A stretch of 64,000 nt of DNA from Oscillospiraceae bacterium (GTDB taxonomy: Bacteria; Bacillota; Clostridia; Oscillospirales; Acutalibacteraceae), in NCBI GenBank assembly GCA_015065585.1, contig SVQC01000001.1, positions 39,783 to 103,782 of the forward strand, written 5' to 3'. The notes under the pieces are model-generated. The model saw only the letters and a program-made list of their open reading frames with translations. It did no database searches and was not told the origin of the DNA. Shown piece after piece: positions 26,737-34,656 of the stretch (position 1 is the stretch's first letter; the number at the start of each line of letters is the position of its first letter). The translations under genes were made by a program, and so were the position numbers.

Positions 26737-27522
26737 TTAAAGAATATTTATTATTTCAACAGAGGTGGTTTGTCCTGTTTTAGTATCTACGTCAAAAATA
26801 CAGCCGTTAAGCATACATTCTCCATCAGCCAGTGTGAATTTTTCGGTGGCGTTTTTATCCTTGAGGCGTGAAATGATTATAGAACTTTTAACACCTAAAA
26901 CTGACTGAATAGGGCCTGTCATACCAAGGTCGGTAATATATCCCGTACCGTTTGGCAAAATCTGAGCATCATTAGTCTGAACGTGGGTGTGAGTTCCAAA
27001 AAATGCAGAAATCTTACCGTCAAGATATAACCCTAATGCCCGTTTTTCGCTGGTAGCCTCGGCGTGAAAATCAATAAGAATGATTTTTGCACCCTGATCT
27101 TTTGCAAACTCAATAAGCTTATCTGCCTTTTCAAAGGGAGAAGTGGCGTTTAAGTTTTCGAGATATATAGTTCCTGAAAGATTTATAACCGCAATACTGG
27201 TGTAACCGCAGTCTACAAAGCAGTATCCGCTTCCACAAAGGTCATCGGGTAGATTATCCGGACGGAGAAGAAAATAATTTTCCTCCATCATTGAACAGAT
27301 TTCTTTTCTTCTCAGCGAATGGTTTCCGCCGGTTATAACGTCAGCACCATAGGAAAAAAGCATTTCGGCGCTGGAAGGTGTAATGCCGTTTCCGTCGGCA
27401 GAGTTTTCACCGTTTATAACTACAAAATCAATATTTTTTTCTTTTTTTAAGGAGGGCAGTATTTTTCTGACGGTATTGCAACCAATACTTCCACATACGT
27501 CGCCTATTGCAAGGATTCTCAT
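26737..27522 (-). CDS. ymdB: YmdB-type metallophosphoesterase (2',3'-cAMP phosphodiesterase family)
   Basis: Standard length (261 residues) for this family. Metal-binding motifs are visible: GDVCGSIG (residues 7-14), VVINGENSADG, TGGNHSLRRKE, LIDFHAEATSEK and GTHTHVQTND. Bacillus YmdB hydrolyses cyclic nucleotides and influences biofilm and motility. In Clostridia it is often near rny or recA; here it leads an operon with the solute-binding protein. It has its own promoter upstream. Confidence 0.93.
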   Translation of the reverse strand: MRILAIGDVCGSIGCNTVRKILPSLKKEKNIDFVVINGENSADGNGITPSSAEMLFSYGADVITGGNHSLRRKEICSMMEENYFLLRPDNLPDDLCGSGYCFVDCGYTSIAVINLSGTIYLENLNATSPFEKADKLIEFAKDQGAKIILIDFHAEATSEKRALGLYLDGKISAFFGTHTHVQTNDAQILPNGTGYITDLGMTGPIQSVLGVKSSIIISRLKDKNATEKFTLADGECMLNGCIFDVDTKTGQTTSVEIINIL

Positions 27523-27563
27523 ATCTTTATATTCTTTCTATATATAATTATGCATACACTATT

Positions 27564-27592
27564 ATTTTATATCTTTTTCAGCAAAAAGTCAA
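27564..27592 (-). promoter_or_regulatory. Promoter of the ymdB-recG operon
   Basis: On the minus strand, TTGACT (27592-27587), a 17-base spacer and TAAAAT (27569-27564). Confidence 0.7.
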
Positions 27593-27610
27593 ACACTCTG
27601 TAAAAAAATA

Positions 27611-27639
27611 GTGACTTTTTATTTTTAGTGTGCTAAAAT
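27611..27639 (+). promoter_or_regulatory. Probable promoter of the ATC-hydrolase-family gene
   Basis: GTGACT (27611-27616), a 17-base spacer and TAAAAT (27634-27639), divergent from the ymdB promoter. AAAGGGGGA follows as the ribosome binding site. Confidence 0.55.
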
Positions 27640-27660
27640 TAAAAAAAGGGGGACTTTAAA

Positions 27661-28161
27661 ATGAGTAAAGTAAAAAATGAACCTAAGTATAAAAACGGTC
27701 TGCTTCAGGCTGTTCGCGCTCAGCTTGAGCATCGTGCTTTTTGGCTTTATCTTCTTTGTGATGAGGCTAGCAAAAGGGGATTAGACCCAAAAGATTTCGG
27801 TAGCGCGGCGGTTAAAAGATGTGGTCTTTCCCAAGGTGCTGACCTTGTAAAAAAGGGCAAAACCGATAGCCTTAAGGGACTTAAGAAAACACTTTTCACA
27901 AAGGCAGCTCAGCTTGTTTTTGAAATGGACATTCTTGAAAGCACCGACGATAAGCTGTCTATTGATTTTCACTATTGTCCACTGGTTAAGGCTTGGCAAA
28001 AGGCGGGCTGTAGTGATGAAGAAATTGCTATGCTTTGCGATATAGCAATGTGTGGAGACCACGGTATAGGAGAAAGTTATAAAAGCGTATTAGACTTACC
28101 TAAATGTATCGCTAAAGGCGATGATATTTGTTCACTTCGCTATCATAAAAAGGATAAATAA
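27661..28161 (+). CDS. L-2-amino-thiazoline-4-carboxylic acid hydrolase family protein
   Basis: This 166-residue protein resembles the family named for ATC hydrolase of the Pseudomonas L-cysteine-forming pathway. The typical C-terminal block is FHYCPLVKAWQKAGCSDEEI followed by LCDIAMCGDHG. Most clostridial members have no known substrate, so the name is a family label. Several Cys and His residues in that block could bind metal. It is monocistronic, with its own promoter and a shared terminator. Confidence 0.75.
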   Translation: MSKVKNEPKYKNGLLQAVRAQLEHRAFWLYLLCDEASKRGLDPKDFGSAAVKRCGLSQGADLVKKGKTDSLKGLKKTLFTKAAQLVFEMDILESTDDKLSIDFHYCPLVKAWQKAGCSDEEIAMLCDIAMCGDHGIGESYKSVLDLPKCIAKGDDICSLRYHKKDK

Positions 28162-28168
28162 AATTGGT

Positions 28169-28193
28169 AAAAGGAGGCAAAAGCCTCCTTTTT
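28169..28193. terminator. Bidirectional terminator between the ATC-hydrolase gene and tcdA
   Basis: AAAAGGAGGC, loop AAAA, GCCTCCTTTTT. A perfect stem with A/T runs on both sides between convergent genes. Confidence 0.9.
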
Positions 28194-28873
28194 CATTTTG
28201 AAATAATGTCTTTAATCACTTCTCCTGCAATAATAAGACCAGCTGTGGCAGGTACAAAAGAAATACTGCCAGGTGGTGTAGCTCTGATAATGGGTTCTTC
28301 CTTTGAATAAACGCATTTAAGCTTTTTGATTCCAACCTTTTTAAGTTCATATCTCATTGTTTTAGCAAGGGGACAAACGCTGGTTTTGAAGATGTCGGAA
28401 ACCTCAAACATAAGTGGGTTTAATTTATTTCCTGCGCCCATGGCACTTATAATTTCTGTATTTGTTTCCTTTGCAGAAAGGATAAGCAGTATTTTTGATT
28501 TTACGCTGTCTATGGCGTCAACTATATAGTCATAAGATAATAGGTCAAAACTATCTTTTGTGCTTTCGTCATAAAAAACGGGGAAAACGTTTACCTGTGC
28601 TTCGGGGTTAATATCGCAAAGCTTTTCTTTTAATACCGATACTTTGCTTTTACCTACTGTGCTGTGCAAAGCAACGGCTTGACGGTTAATGTTTGATAGG
28701 GAAACGACGTCAGGGTCTATCAAATCAATCTTACCTATGCCTGCCCTGATAAGCGCTTCCGCGGTATGACCGCCTACTCCTCCTACTCCAAAAACGGCAA
28801 CCCTTGCATTATTAAGTTTTTCTACATTCTCGTCACCTATAAGTACGGCGGTGCGGGAAAATTCTTCTTTCAT
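28193..28873 (-). CDS. tcdA: tRNA threonylcarbamoyladenosine dehydratase (TcdA)
   Basis: E1-like/ThiF-fold enzyme of 226 residues that cyclises t6A to ct6A in tRNA using ATP. The nucleotide-binding loop (VFGVGGVGGHTAEALIRAGIG) and DPDVVSLSNINRQAVA are clear. The family label fits the length and the KKVGIKKLKCVYSKEEP segment. AAGGAG precedes the ATG. It is monocistronic on the minus strand and divergent from csoR. Confidence 0.92.
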   Translation of the reverse strand: MKEEFSRTAVLIGDENVEKLNNARVAVFGVGGVGGHTAEALIRAGIGKIDLIDPDVVSLSNINRQAVALHSTVGKSKVSVLKEKLCDINPEAQVNVFPVFYDESTKDSFDLLSYDYIVDAIDSVKSKILLILSAKETNTEIISAMGAGNKLNPLMFEVSDIFKTSVCPLAKTMRYELKKVGIKKLKCVYSKEEPIIRATPPGSISFVPATAGLIIAGEVIKDIISK

Positions 28874-28942
28874 AGCCTTTTCTCCTTAAAAATATACATA
28901 TACATGATACAACATTTTTGTAAAATATGCAATAATAATTAC

Positions 28943-28971
28943 TTGACATATACCCTATGGGGGTATATTAT
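28943..28971 (+). promoter_or_regulatory. csoR-copA promoter with CsoR operator in its spacer
   Basis: TTGACA (28943-28948), exactly 17 bases, then TATTAT (28966-28971). The spacer is almost entirely an inverted repeat, ATACCC-TATGG-GGGTAT (28950-28966), the G/C-tract type of site bound by CsoR. Repressor bound here would block RNA polymerase directly, and copper would release it. Confidence 0.88.
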
Positions 28972-28994
28972 TATTTTATAAAGGAAGTGTTTTT

Positions 28995-29285
28995 ATGGAG
29001 TGCAAACACAAGATAAAGGTACGAAGTGAAGAAGAACTAACCGCCCTTGTTCATCGCCTTAACAGAATGGAGGGGCAAATCAAAGGAATAAAAGGTATGC
29101 TTGAAAACAATGCTTACTGTGAAGATATTTTGATTCAGGTTTCGGCAGTTAATGCGGCACTTAATTCTTTTAATAAAGAGCTTTTGTCGAATCATATAAA
29201 CACCTGTATTAAGGATGCCGTAATGTCTGATGATAAGGAAACTATTGATAAATTTATAGCTACCTTAGGGAAGTTGATGAAATGA
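28995..29285 (+). CDS. csoR: CsoR-family copper-sensing repressor
   Basis: All-helical DUF156 repressor of 96 residues. The Cu(I) ligands expected for CsoR are present: Cys42 (AYCEDI), His67 and Cys71 (NHINTC). The DNA-binding surface block is HRLNRMEGQIKGIKGML. Binding of Cu(I) lowers DNA affinity and derepresses the operon. The operator sits in its own promoter. Its stop overlaps the copA start by four bases. Confidence 0.95.
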   Translation: MECKHKIKVRSEEELTALVHRLNRMEGQIKGIKGMLENNAYCEDILIQVSAVNAALNSFNKELLSNHINTCIKDAVMSDDKETIDKFIATLGKLMK

Positions 29286-31708
29286 GAAAATTTAACGTTA
29301 CCGGAATGAGCTGTGCTGCCTGCAGCACCAGAGTGGAAACAGCGGTTAAAAAGCTTAAAGGCGTTGATGAGTGCTCTGTTAATTTGCTCACGGGAATTTT
29401 AACCTTTGAGGGCAATGTAAGTGATGAGGCTGTTATTACCGCTGTCAAAAAAGCCGGTTATGGTGTGAAAGAAGACCAAAATAAAAAGCAAACAACTGCT
29501 GATAAACCTTTGGTACGTATTATATCTTCCATATCTTTACTGCTTTTGTTAATGTATATTTCTATGGGGCATTTAATGTGGGATTTCCCGCTACCGTCTT
29601 TTATTAAAAACAGTCCAGAAATACTAGTATCGGTTCAGTTTGTTCTTGCTTTTTGTATACTGGTAGTAAATAAAAAGTTTTTTATAAACGGTATTGGAGC
29701 TTTTCTTAGAGGCGCGCCTAATATGGATACGCTAGTAGCTCTAGGCACGGCCTCTTCTTTTATTTACAGCAGTTATCAGACGATTAGAATTTATATAAAC
29801 GGTTCAGGGCATCTTCTGCACAGCCTTTATTTTGAAGGTGCGGCAATGATAGTGACCATTGTTTCGCTTGGTAAATTGCTTGAAGCTTTAAGTAAGGACA
29901 GAACCACATCCGCTATTAAAAAACTTATGGAGATGGCGCCGGAAACCGCTACCATAATACGTGATAATATAGAAATAACCGTTGATATAAGAGAAGTATC
30001 AGAGGGAGATATATTTATTGTTAAAGCGGGTGAAAGAATTCCTGTTGACGGCAAGGTAATATGGGGAGTCGGCTCGGCTGACCAATCTGCATTAACGGGA
30101 GAGAGTATTCCTGTCGACAAGAAAGAGGGAGATACGGTACTTGCCGCTACGGTAAACACTACGGGTGTACTAAAGTGTGTGGCAACTAAGATTAGCAGCG
30201 AAACCGTATTTTCAAAAATTATTGAAATGGTTAAAGACGCTACCGCTACAAAGGCGCCTATTGCAAGGATTGCCGATAAGGTGTCGGGAATTTTCGTGCC
30301 AACTATAATGATTTTGGCGGTTATTACGGTACTTATCTGGCTTTTGCTGGCTTATCCATTTTCTTATGCTTTAGAGAAAGGAGTGTCGGTGCTTCTTATA
30401 AGCTGTCCCTGCGCTTTAGGACTTGCAACCCCTGTTGCCATAATGGTAGGAAGCGGAGTGGGGGCTAAAAACGGCATACTTTTTAAAACTGCTACGGCTC
30501 TGGAAAATGCAGGAAAAACAGATATAATAGTCCTTGATAAAACAGGCACAGTAACAAAAGGAGAACCTGTTGTTACCGACGTTTTAGGGGAAGATAAAAC
30601 TCTTTTACTGAAAATCTCGGCATCAGCCGAAAAAAACAGTCAACACCCTATAGCAAAAGCAGTTTTAAATGAAGCAAAGAAGCAGAAAATTGACCTTTAT
30701 GATGTAAAAAAATTTAATGTTTTTTCAGGAAGCGGAATATCTGCAGAAATAAGTATTGGAACTGTTTTCGGTGGCAATATAGATTTTATAGAAAAATACG
30801 CTAAAATCAGCAAACAAGAAAAATTAATCTCCGAAGAACTGTCAAAAGAGGGTAAAACACCAATGTTTTTTGCCCTTGATAGTAAATTTCTCGGTATTAT
30901 TGCAGTTGCTGATGAAATAAAAGACGATAGTAAAATTGCTATAGAAAATCTTAAAAAAGCAAGCATCAGGGTGGTTATGCTTACTGGCGACAATGAAATA
31001 ACCGCTAATGCCGTTGCGAAAAAAATAGGAATAGAGAATGTATTTGCGGGCGTTCTTCCCAATGAAAAGGAAGAAAAAATAAGTGAGCTTATGAAAAAAG
31101 GCAGGGTAATGATGGTTGGCGACGGTATTAACGATGCCGTTGCCCTTAAGAAAGCCCATATAGGCGTTGCTATGTCAAGAGGTTCAGATATAGCCTCGGA
31201 CTGTGCTGATATAATACTGACAAAAGACCGCCTTACCGATGTTTTCGGAGCAATGAATTTAAGCAAAAAGGTTATAGTTAATATTAAAGAAAATCTTTTC
31301 TGGGCATTTTTCTATAACTGTATCGGGATACCCTTGGCGGCAGGTGTTTTTGAAAAAATACTCGGCTGGGGATTAAGCCCTATGTTTGCCGCGGCAATTA
31401 TGAGTGTATCAAGTGTTTTCGTGGTTACCAATGCCTTAAGGCTCAATTTTATAAAGATATATTCGCAAAAAAATACAAGAAAAAAGGAGAAGAAGTATAT
31501 GGAATTAAGTTTTGTTGTTGAAGGTATGATGTGTCATCACTGTGAAAACAGAGTAAAGGAAGTTTTAGAAAAAAACAGCGCCGTAGAAACTGCAGAGGTT
31601 GATTATAAGGAGTCGTCTGCAAGGGTTGTTTTAAAGAGAAATATCAGGGCAGAAAAGCTTGTGAAATTAATCGAGGAAGCCGGATATAAGGTTATAAGTT
31701 TTTCTTGA
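29282..31708 (+). CDS. copA: Copper-translocating P-type ATPase CopA with N- and C-terminal metal domains
   Basis: P1B-ATPase of 808 residues that exports Cu(I). In order: N-terminal HMA domain (Cys11-x-x-Cys14), TGES actuator (LTGESIPVDKK), the CPC membrane motif (Cys375-Pro-Cys377), phosphorylation site DKTGT (Asp419), HP motif (SQHPIAKAV) and the GDGINDAVAL hinge. The unusual part is a second HMA domain at the C-terminus (Cys751-HH-Cys754), joined by a Lys/Arg-rich linker. An internal ribosome binding site and ATG (codon 740) precede it, suggesting a separate CopZ product. Cotranscribed with csoR. Confidence 0.95.
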   Translation: MRKFNVTGMSCAACSTRVETAVKKLKGVDECSVNLLTGILTFEGNVSDEAVITAVKKAGYGVKEDQNKKQTTADKPLVRIISSISLLLLLMYISMGHLMWDFPLPSFIKNSPEILVSVQFVLAFCILVVNKKFFINGIGAFLRGAPNMDTLVALGTASSFIYSSYQTIRIYINGSGHLLHSLYFEGAAMIVTIVSLGKLLEALSKDRTTSAIKKLMEMAPETATIIRDNIEITVDIREVSEGDIFIVKAGERIPVDGKVIWGVGSADQSALTGESIPVDKKEGDTVLAATVNTTGVLKCVATKISSETVFSKIIEMVKDATATKAPIARIADKVSGIFVPTIMILAVITVLIWLLLAYPFSYALEKGVSVLLISCPCALGLATPVAIMVGSGVGAKNGILFKTATALENAGKTDIIVLDKTGTVTKGEPVVTDVLGEDKTLLLKISASAEKNSQHPIAKAVLNEAKKQKIDLYDVKKFNVFSGSGISAEISIGTVFGGNIDFIEKYAKISKQEKLISEELSKEGKTPMFFALDSKFLGIIAVADEIKDDSKIAIENLKKASIRVVMLTGDNEITANAVAKKIGIENVFAGVLPNEKEEKISELMKKGRVMMVGDGINDAVALKKAHIGVAMSRGSDIASDCADIILTKDRLTDVFGAMNLSKKVIVNIKENLFWAFFYNCIGIPLAAGVFEKILGWGLSPMFAAAIMSVSSVFVVTNALRLNFIKIYSQKNTRKKEKKYMELSFVVEGMMCHHCENRVKEVLEKNSAVETAEVDYKESSARVVLKRNIRAEKLVKLIEEAGYKVISFS
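31499..31708 (+). CDS. Possible internally initiated CopZ-like copper chaperone
   Basis: In frame inside copA, ATG at 31499 starts a 69-residue HMA domain (MELSFVVEGMMCHHCENRV), the size of free CopZ. AAGGAGA (31484-31490) stands about nine bases upstream, a strong site in an otherwise A-rich linker. The region looks like an ancestral copA-copZ pair whose intervening stop was lost. Whether a free chaperone is made is inference. E. coli copA is known to yield a small chaperone from the same gene, but by frameshifting at the N-terminal end. Confidence 0.5.
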   Translation: MELSFVVEGMMCHHCENRVKEVLEKNSAVETAEVDYKESSARVVLKRNIRAEKLVKLIEEAGYKVISFS

Positions 31709-31712
31709 TTTC

Positions 31713-31741
31713 TTGACATTAAGTTTTTATTTGTTTAAAAT
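31713..31741 (+). promoter_or_regulatory. Promoter of cysK-luxS
   Basis: Perfect TTGACA (31713-31718), a 17-base spacer and TAAAAT (31736-31741), directly after copA. It separates cysK from copper control. Confidence 0.8.
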
Positions 31742-31748
31742 ATAAGAG

Positions 31749-32681
31749 GTGAGAAATATGAAAATTTACAGTGATATAAGTCAGCTAATCGGCAATACTC
31801 CTTTGCTTTGTGTCAGCGATTATAAGGGCGAAAAGACCGGTGCTGAAATTTATGCTAAGCTTGAATATTTAAACCCTGCCGGAAGTATTAAAGACCGCGC
31901 TGCTTTATCTATGATTGAAGCTTACGAAAAAGAGGGCAAACTCAAAAAAGGTTCGGTTATTATTGAACCTACAAGCGGTAATACGGGTATAGGCCTTGCT
32001 GCCGTTGCGGCTTCAAGAGGATATAAGATAATACTTACAATGCCTGATACAATGAGTATTGAGCGCCGTAAACTTTTAAAAGCTTATGGAGCTGAGATTG
32101 TTTTGACAAAGGGTTCCGAGGGAATGACTGGTGCTGTTTTAAAGGCTGAGGAAATAGCTGAAAATATCCCTGACAGTATAATAGCCGGGCAGTTTATAAA
32201 TATGGCGAACGCTATGGCTCACTATAATACAACCGCCCCCGAAATATATGCAGATACCGATGGCGAGATTGATATTTTCGTTGCCGGTGTAGGTACGGGC
32301 GGAACACTTACGGGTGTTGGAAAATATTTAAAAGAGAAGAACAAAAATATAAAGATTGTGGCTGTAGAACCTGACCTTTCTCCCCTTATTTCAAAGGGAA
32401 TTTTCGGAGCTCACGGTATACAGGGAATAGGGGCAAATTTTATCCCTGAAATTCTTGACACTTCTCTTATTGACGAAACCGTCGCCGTGTCAGTAGAAGA
32501 ATCCTACAGTGCAGCAAGAAAACTAGCTAAAAGCAAGGGAATTCTTGTTGGAATTTCTTCTGGCGCTGCTCTTTACGCCGCTACTGTTTTAGCTGAAAAT
32601 CCTGAAAATAAAGGCAAAAAAATTGTTGTAATACTTCCCGATACGGGGGACAGATATCTGTCAACAAATCTGTTTGAATGA
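31749..32681 (+). CDS. cysK: Cysteine synthase (O-acetylserine sulfhydrylase)
   Basis: PLP enzyme of 310 residues forming cysteine from O-acetylserine and sulfide. The PLP lysine lies in PAGSIKDRAALSMI. The substrate loop (EPTSGNTGIGLA) and phosphate loop (GTGGTLTGVGKYL) are intact, as is the late GISSGAA. The promoter is so close that the leader is very short; AAGAGGTGAG precedes the ATG. It overlaps luxS, which joins cysteine synthesis to homocysteine recovery. Confidence 0.95.
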   Translation: MRNMKIYSDISQLIGNTPLLCVSDYKGEKTGAEIYAKLEYLNPAGSIKDRAALSMIEAYEKEGKLKKGSVIIEPTSGNTGIGLAAVAASRGYKIILTMPDTMSIERRKLLKAYGAEIVLTKGSEGMTGAVLKAEEIAENIPDSIIAGQFINMANAMAHYNTTAPEIYADTDGEIDIFVAGVGTGGTLTGVGKYLKEKNKNIKIVAVEPDLSPLISKGIFGAHGIQGIGANFIPEILDTSLIDETVAVSVEESYSAARKLAKSKGILVGISSGAALYAATVLAENPENKGKKIVVILPDTGDRYLSTNLFE

Positions 32682-32689
32682 GGAAAAAT

Positions 32690-33145
32690 ATGGAAACTAT
32701 ATCAAGCTTTAAAGTAAATCATAATACCCTTGAAAAAGGTATGTATGTTTCCCGTATAGACGGGGATGTAATAACCTACGATGTGCGTATGAAAAAGCCT
32801 AACGGCGGTGATTATCTGCCCTATGACGCTATGCACACATTTGAGCATCTTTTTGCAACCTACGCCAGAAACAGCACCTTTAAGGACAGCGTTATTTACG
32901 TTGGCCCAATGGGCTGCAGAACGGGTTTTTATTTGCTGATGCGAGATAATGTAAGTATCGAGGACACCATAAAAATGGTTAATGATGCCTTCGGTTTTAT
33001 TGCTGAATTCGAGGGTAAAATCCCTGGTACTGACCCTATAGAATGCGGTAATTATAAGGAGCATAATTTAGACGAGGCTAAGAAAATAGCCAAGGATATG
33101 ATGACTGTCTTAAGAAACTGGAAAAAAGAAAATACTGCTTATTGA
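32690..33145 (+). CDS. luxS: S-ribosylhomocysteine lyase LuxS
   Basis: Cleaves S-ribosylhomocysteine to homocysteine and DPD, the AI-2 precursor. Metal ligands are in place: His49-x-x-Glu52-His53 (HTFEH) and Cys119 (IECGN). The ATG at 32690 has GAGG upstream at normal spacing and gives 151 residues, the usual size; an in-frame ATG at 32678 overlaps the cysK stop and is the alternative. An MTAN-like nucleosidase that could act one step earlier lies far away at 53042. Confidence 0.96.
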   Translation: METISSFKVNHNTLEKGMYVSRIDGDVITYDVRMKKPNGGDYLPYDAMHTFEHLFATYARNSTFKDSVIYVGPMGCRTGFYLLMRDNVSIEDTIKMVNDAFGFIAEFEGKIPGTDPIECGNYKEHNLDEAKKIAKDMMTVLRNWKKENTAY

Positions 33146-33150
33146 ATTTT

Positions 33151-33182
33151 GCGGCTGAAAGTCTTTCAGCCGCTTATTTTTT
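33151..33182 (+). terminator. Intrinsic terminator of cysK-luxS
   Basis: GCGGCTGAAA (33151-33160), loop GTC, TTTCAGCCGC (33164-33173), then a T-rich tail. Confidence 0.9.
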
Positions 33183-33195
33183 ATGGTTATTCGAC

Positions 33196-33224
33196 TTGCA
33201 TATTCAACAATTATATAGTATAAT
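33196..33224 (+). promoter_or_regulatory. Promoter of the miaB-mutSL operon
   Basis: TTGCAT (33196-33201), a 17-base spacer and a perfect TATAAT (33219-33224). Confidence 0.8.
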
Positions 33225-33256
33225 AATTATAATTATTTTCTAAAGGAGTTTATAAC

Positions 33257-34651
33257 TTGAAAGTTAAGGATTTTATGGCAGAGCAAGAGGGCTATATTTT
33301 ACGTATGCCGTCTTTGCTTTTTAGTATATATAATAAGATACCTAAAGCCTGTGTTATGACCTATGGCTGTCAGCAGAATGTCAGCGATTCCGAGCGTATG
33401 AAGGGTATGCTAGAAAAAATGGGCTATGAAATTACCGAAGAAGCTGAAAATGCTGATTTTGTTCTTTTTAACACCTGTGCTGTACGCGGACATGCAGAGG
33501 ATAGAGTTCTAGGTAATATCGGAGCTATGAAAAAGTTAAAAAAAATCAATAAAAATATGATTATTGCTGTCTGTGGCTGTATGGCTCAACAGGATATAAT
33601 AATTGACAAGCTAAAAAAAAGCTATCCTTACGTAGACATTGTTTTCGGTACTCACGTTCAGTATCGGTTACCCGAATTCTTATATAAACGCCTTAAAGGT
33701 TCGCCAAGAATATTTGAAAACAGTCAAGGTGATTCTATTATCGAGAATATTCCTGTTCACCGCGACGGTACTTTTAAGGGCTGGCTGCCCATTATGTACG
33801 GCTGTAACAATTTCTGTAGTTACTGCATAGTGCCTTACGTTCGCGGCAGAGAGCGTTCCCGACATCCCGACGAAATTTTAAAAGAGGCAAAAGAACTTAT
33901 AGCAAAGGGCTATAAAGATATAACCCTTCTGGGTCAGAATGTTAATTCCTACGGTGCAGGTTGCGATTTTGGCATTAATTTCGCTAAACTTTTAAGAAAA
34001 ATTAACGCCATTGAGGGCGATTTCCGTATCCGCTTTATGACATCTCACCCCAAGGATTGCACTACTGAACTTCTTGACGCTATGAGGGACTGTGAAAAGG
34101 TAAGCCGACATTTGCATTTGCCTTTCCAAAGCGGTAGCAATCGCATTTTAAAGCTTATGAATAGAAAATATACGAGGGAAGATTACCTTTCTCTTATAAA
34201 AGCAGCAAAGGAAAGAATGCCTGATATTTCTCTTACAAGCGATATTATCGTAGGCTTCCCAGGGGAAACCTATGAGGATTTTAAGGAAACCCTTTCTTTA
34301 GTGAAAGAGGTTGAGTTTTCTTCACTTTTTACCTTTATCTTTTCTCCACGTAACGGCACACCCGCTGCTCAGATGGAGGATACCGTCAGCCGTGAGGAAA
34401 AAGGTAAATGGTTTGATGAACTTTTAAAAGTTCAGGAGGAAATAGGCGACAAAATCAATGACTCTCTCGTGGGTAAAACAGTAAGAGTGTTGTGTGACGA
34501 CTATGGCAGAAGCCAAGGAAAAGTAGCCGGTCATACAAACGGTACTGCTGTGGTTGAATTTGACGGTGACTGCTCTGATTTGGGCAAGTTTATTACCGTG
34601 AAAATAGAAAGAAAATCAAACGTGCTTGAAGGCACAAGAATAAAGGAGTAA
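33257..34651 (+). CDS. miaB: tRNA-2-methylthio-N6-dimethylallyladenosine synthase MiaB
   Basis: Radical-SAM methylthiotransferase of 464 residues modifying A37 of tRNAs. The N-terminal UPF0004 domain has its three Cys (YGCQQN, FNTCAVR, CGCM). The radical SAM CxxxCxxC is GCNNFCSYCIVPYVRG, and a TRAM domain ends the protein. The start is TTG with AAAGGAG ten bases upstream. miaA, which makes its substrate i6A, lies in the same operon. The next gene is a Ric-type protein that may help mature MiaB. Confidence 0.96.
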   Translation: MKVKDFMAEQEGYILRMPSLLFSIYNKIPKACVMTYGCQQNVSDSERMKGMLEKMGYEITEEAENADFVLFNTCAVRGHAEDRVLGNIGAMKKLKKINKNMIIAVCGCMAQQDIIIDKLKKSYPYVDIVFGTHVQYRLPEFLYKRLKGSPRIFENSQGDSIIENIPVHRDGTFKGWLPIMYGCNNFCSYCIVPYVRGRERSRHPDEILKEAKELIAKGYKDITLLGQNVNSYGAGCDFGINFAKLLRKINAIEGDFRIRFMTSHPKDCTTELLDAMRDCEKVSRHLHLPFQSGSNRILKLMNRKYTREDYLSLIKAAKERMPDISLTSDIIVGFPGETYEDFKETLSLVKEVEFSSLFTFIFSPRNGTPAAQMEDTVSREEKGKWFDELLKVQEEIGDKINDSLVGKTVRVLCDDYGRSQGKVAGHTNGTAVVEFDGDCSDLGKFITVKIERKSNVLEGTRIKE

Positions 34652-34656
34652 AAAAG

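Noticed and set aside
31481..31500. Frameshift or sequencing error that fused separate copA and copZ genes
   Set aside because: The frame is continuous with no slippery site or partial stop, so a genuine fusion is the simpler reading; it remains checkable from reads.
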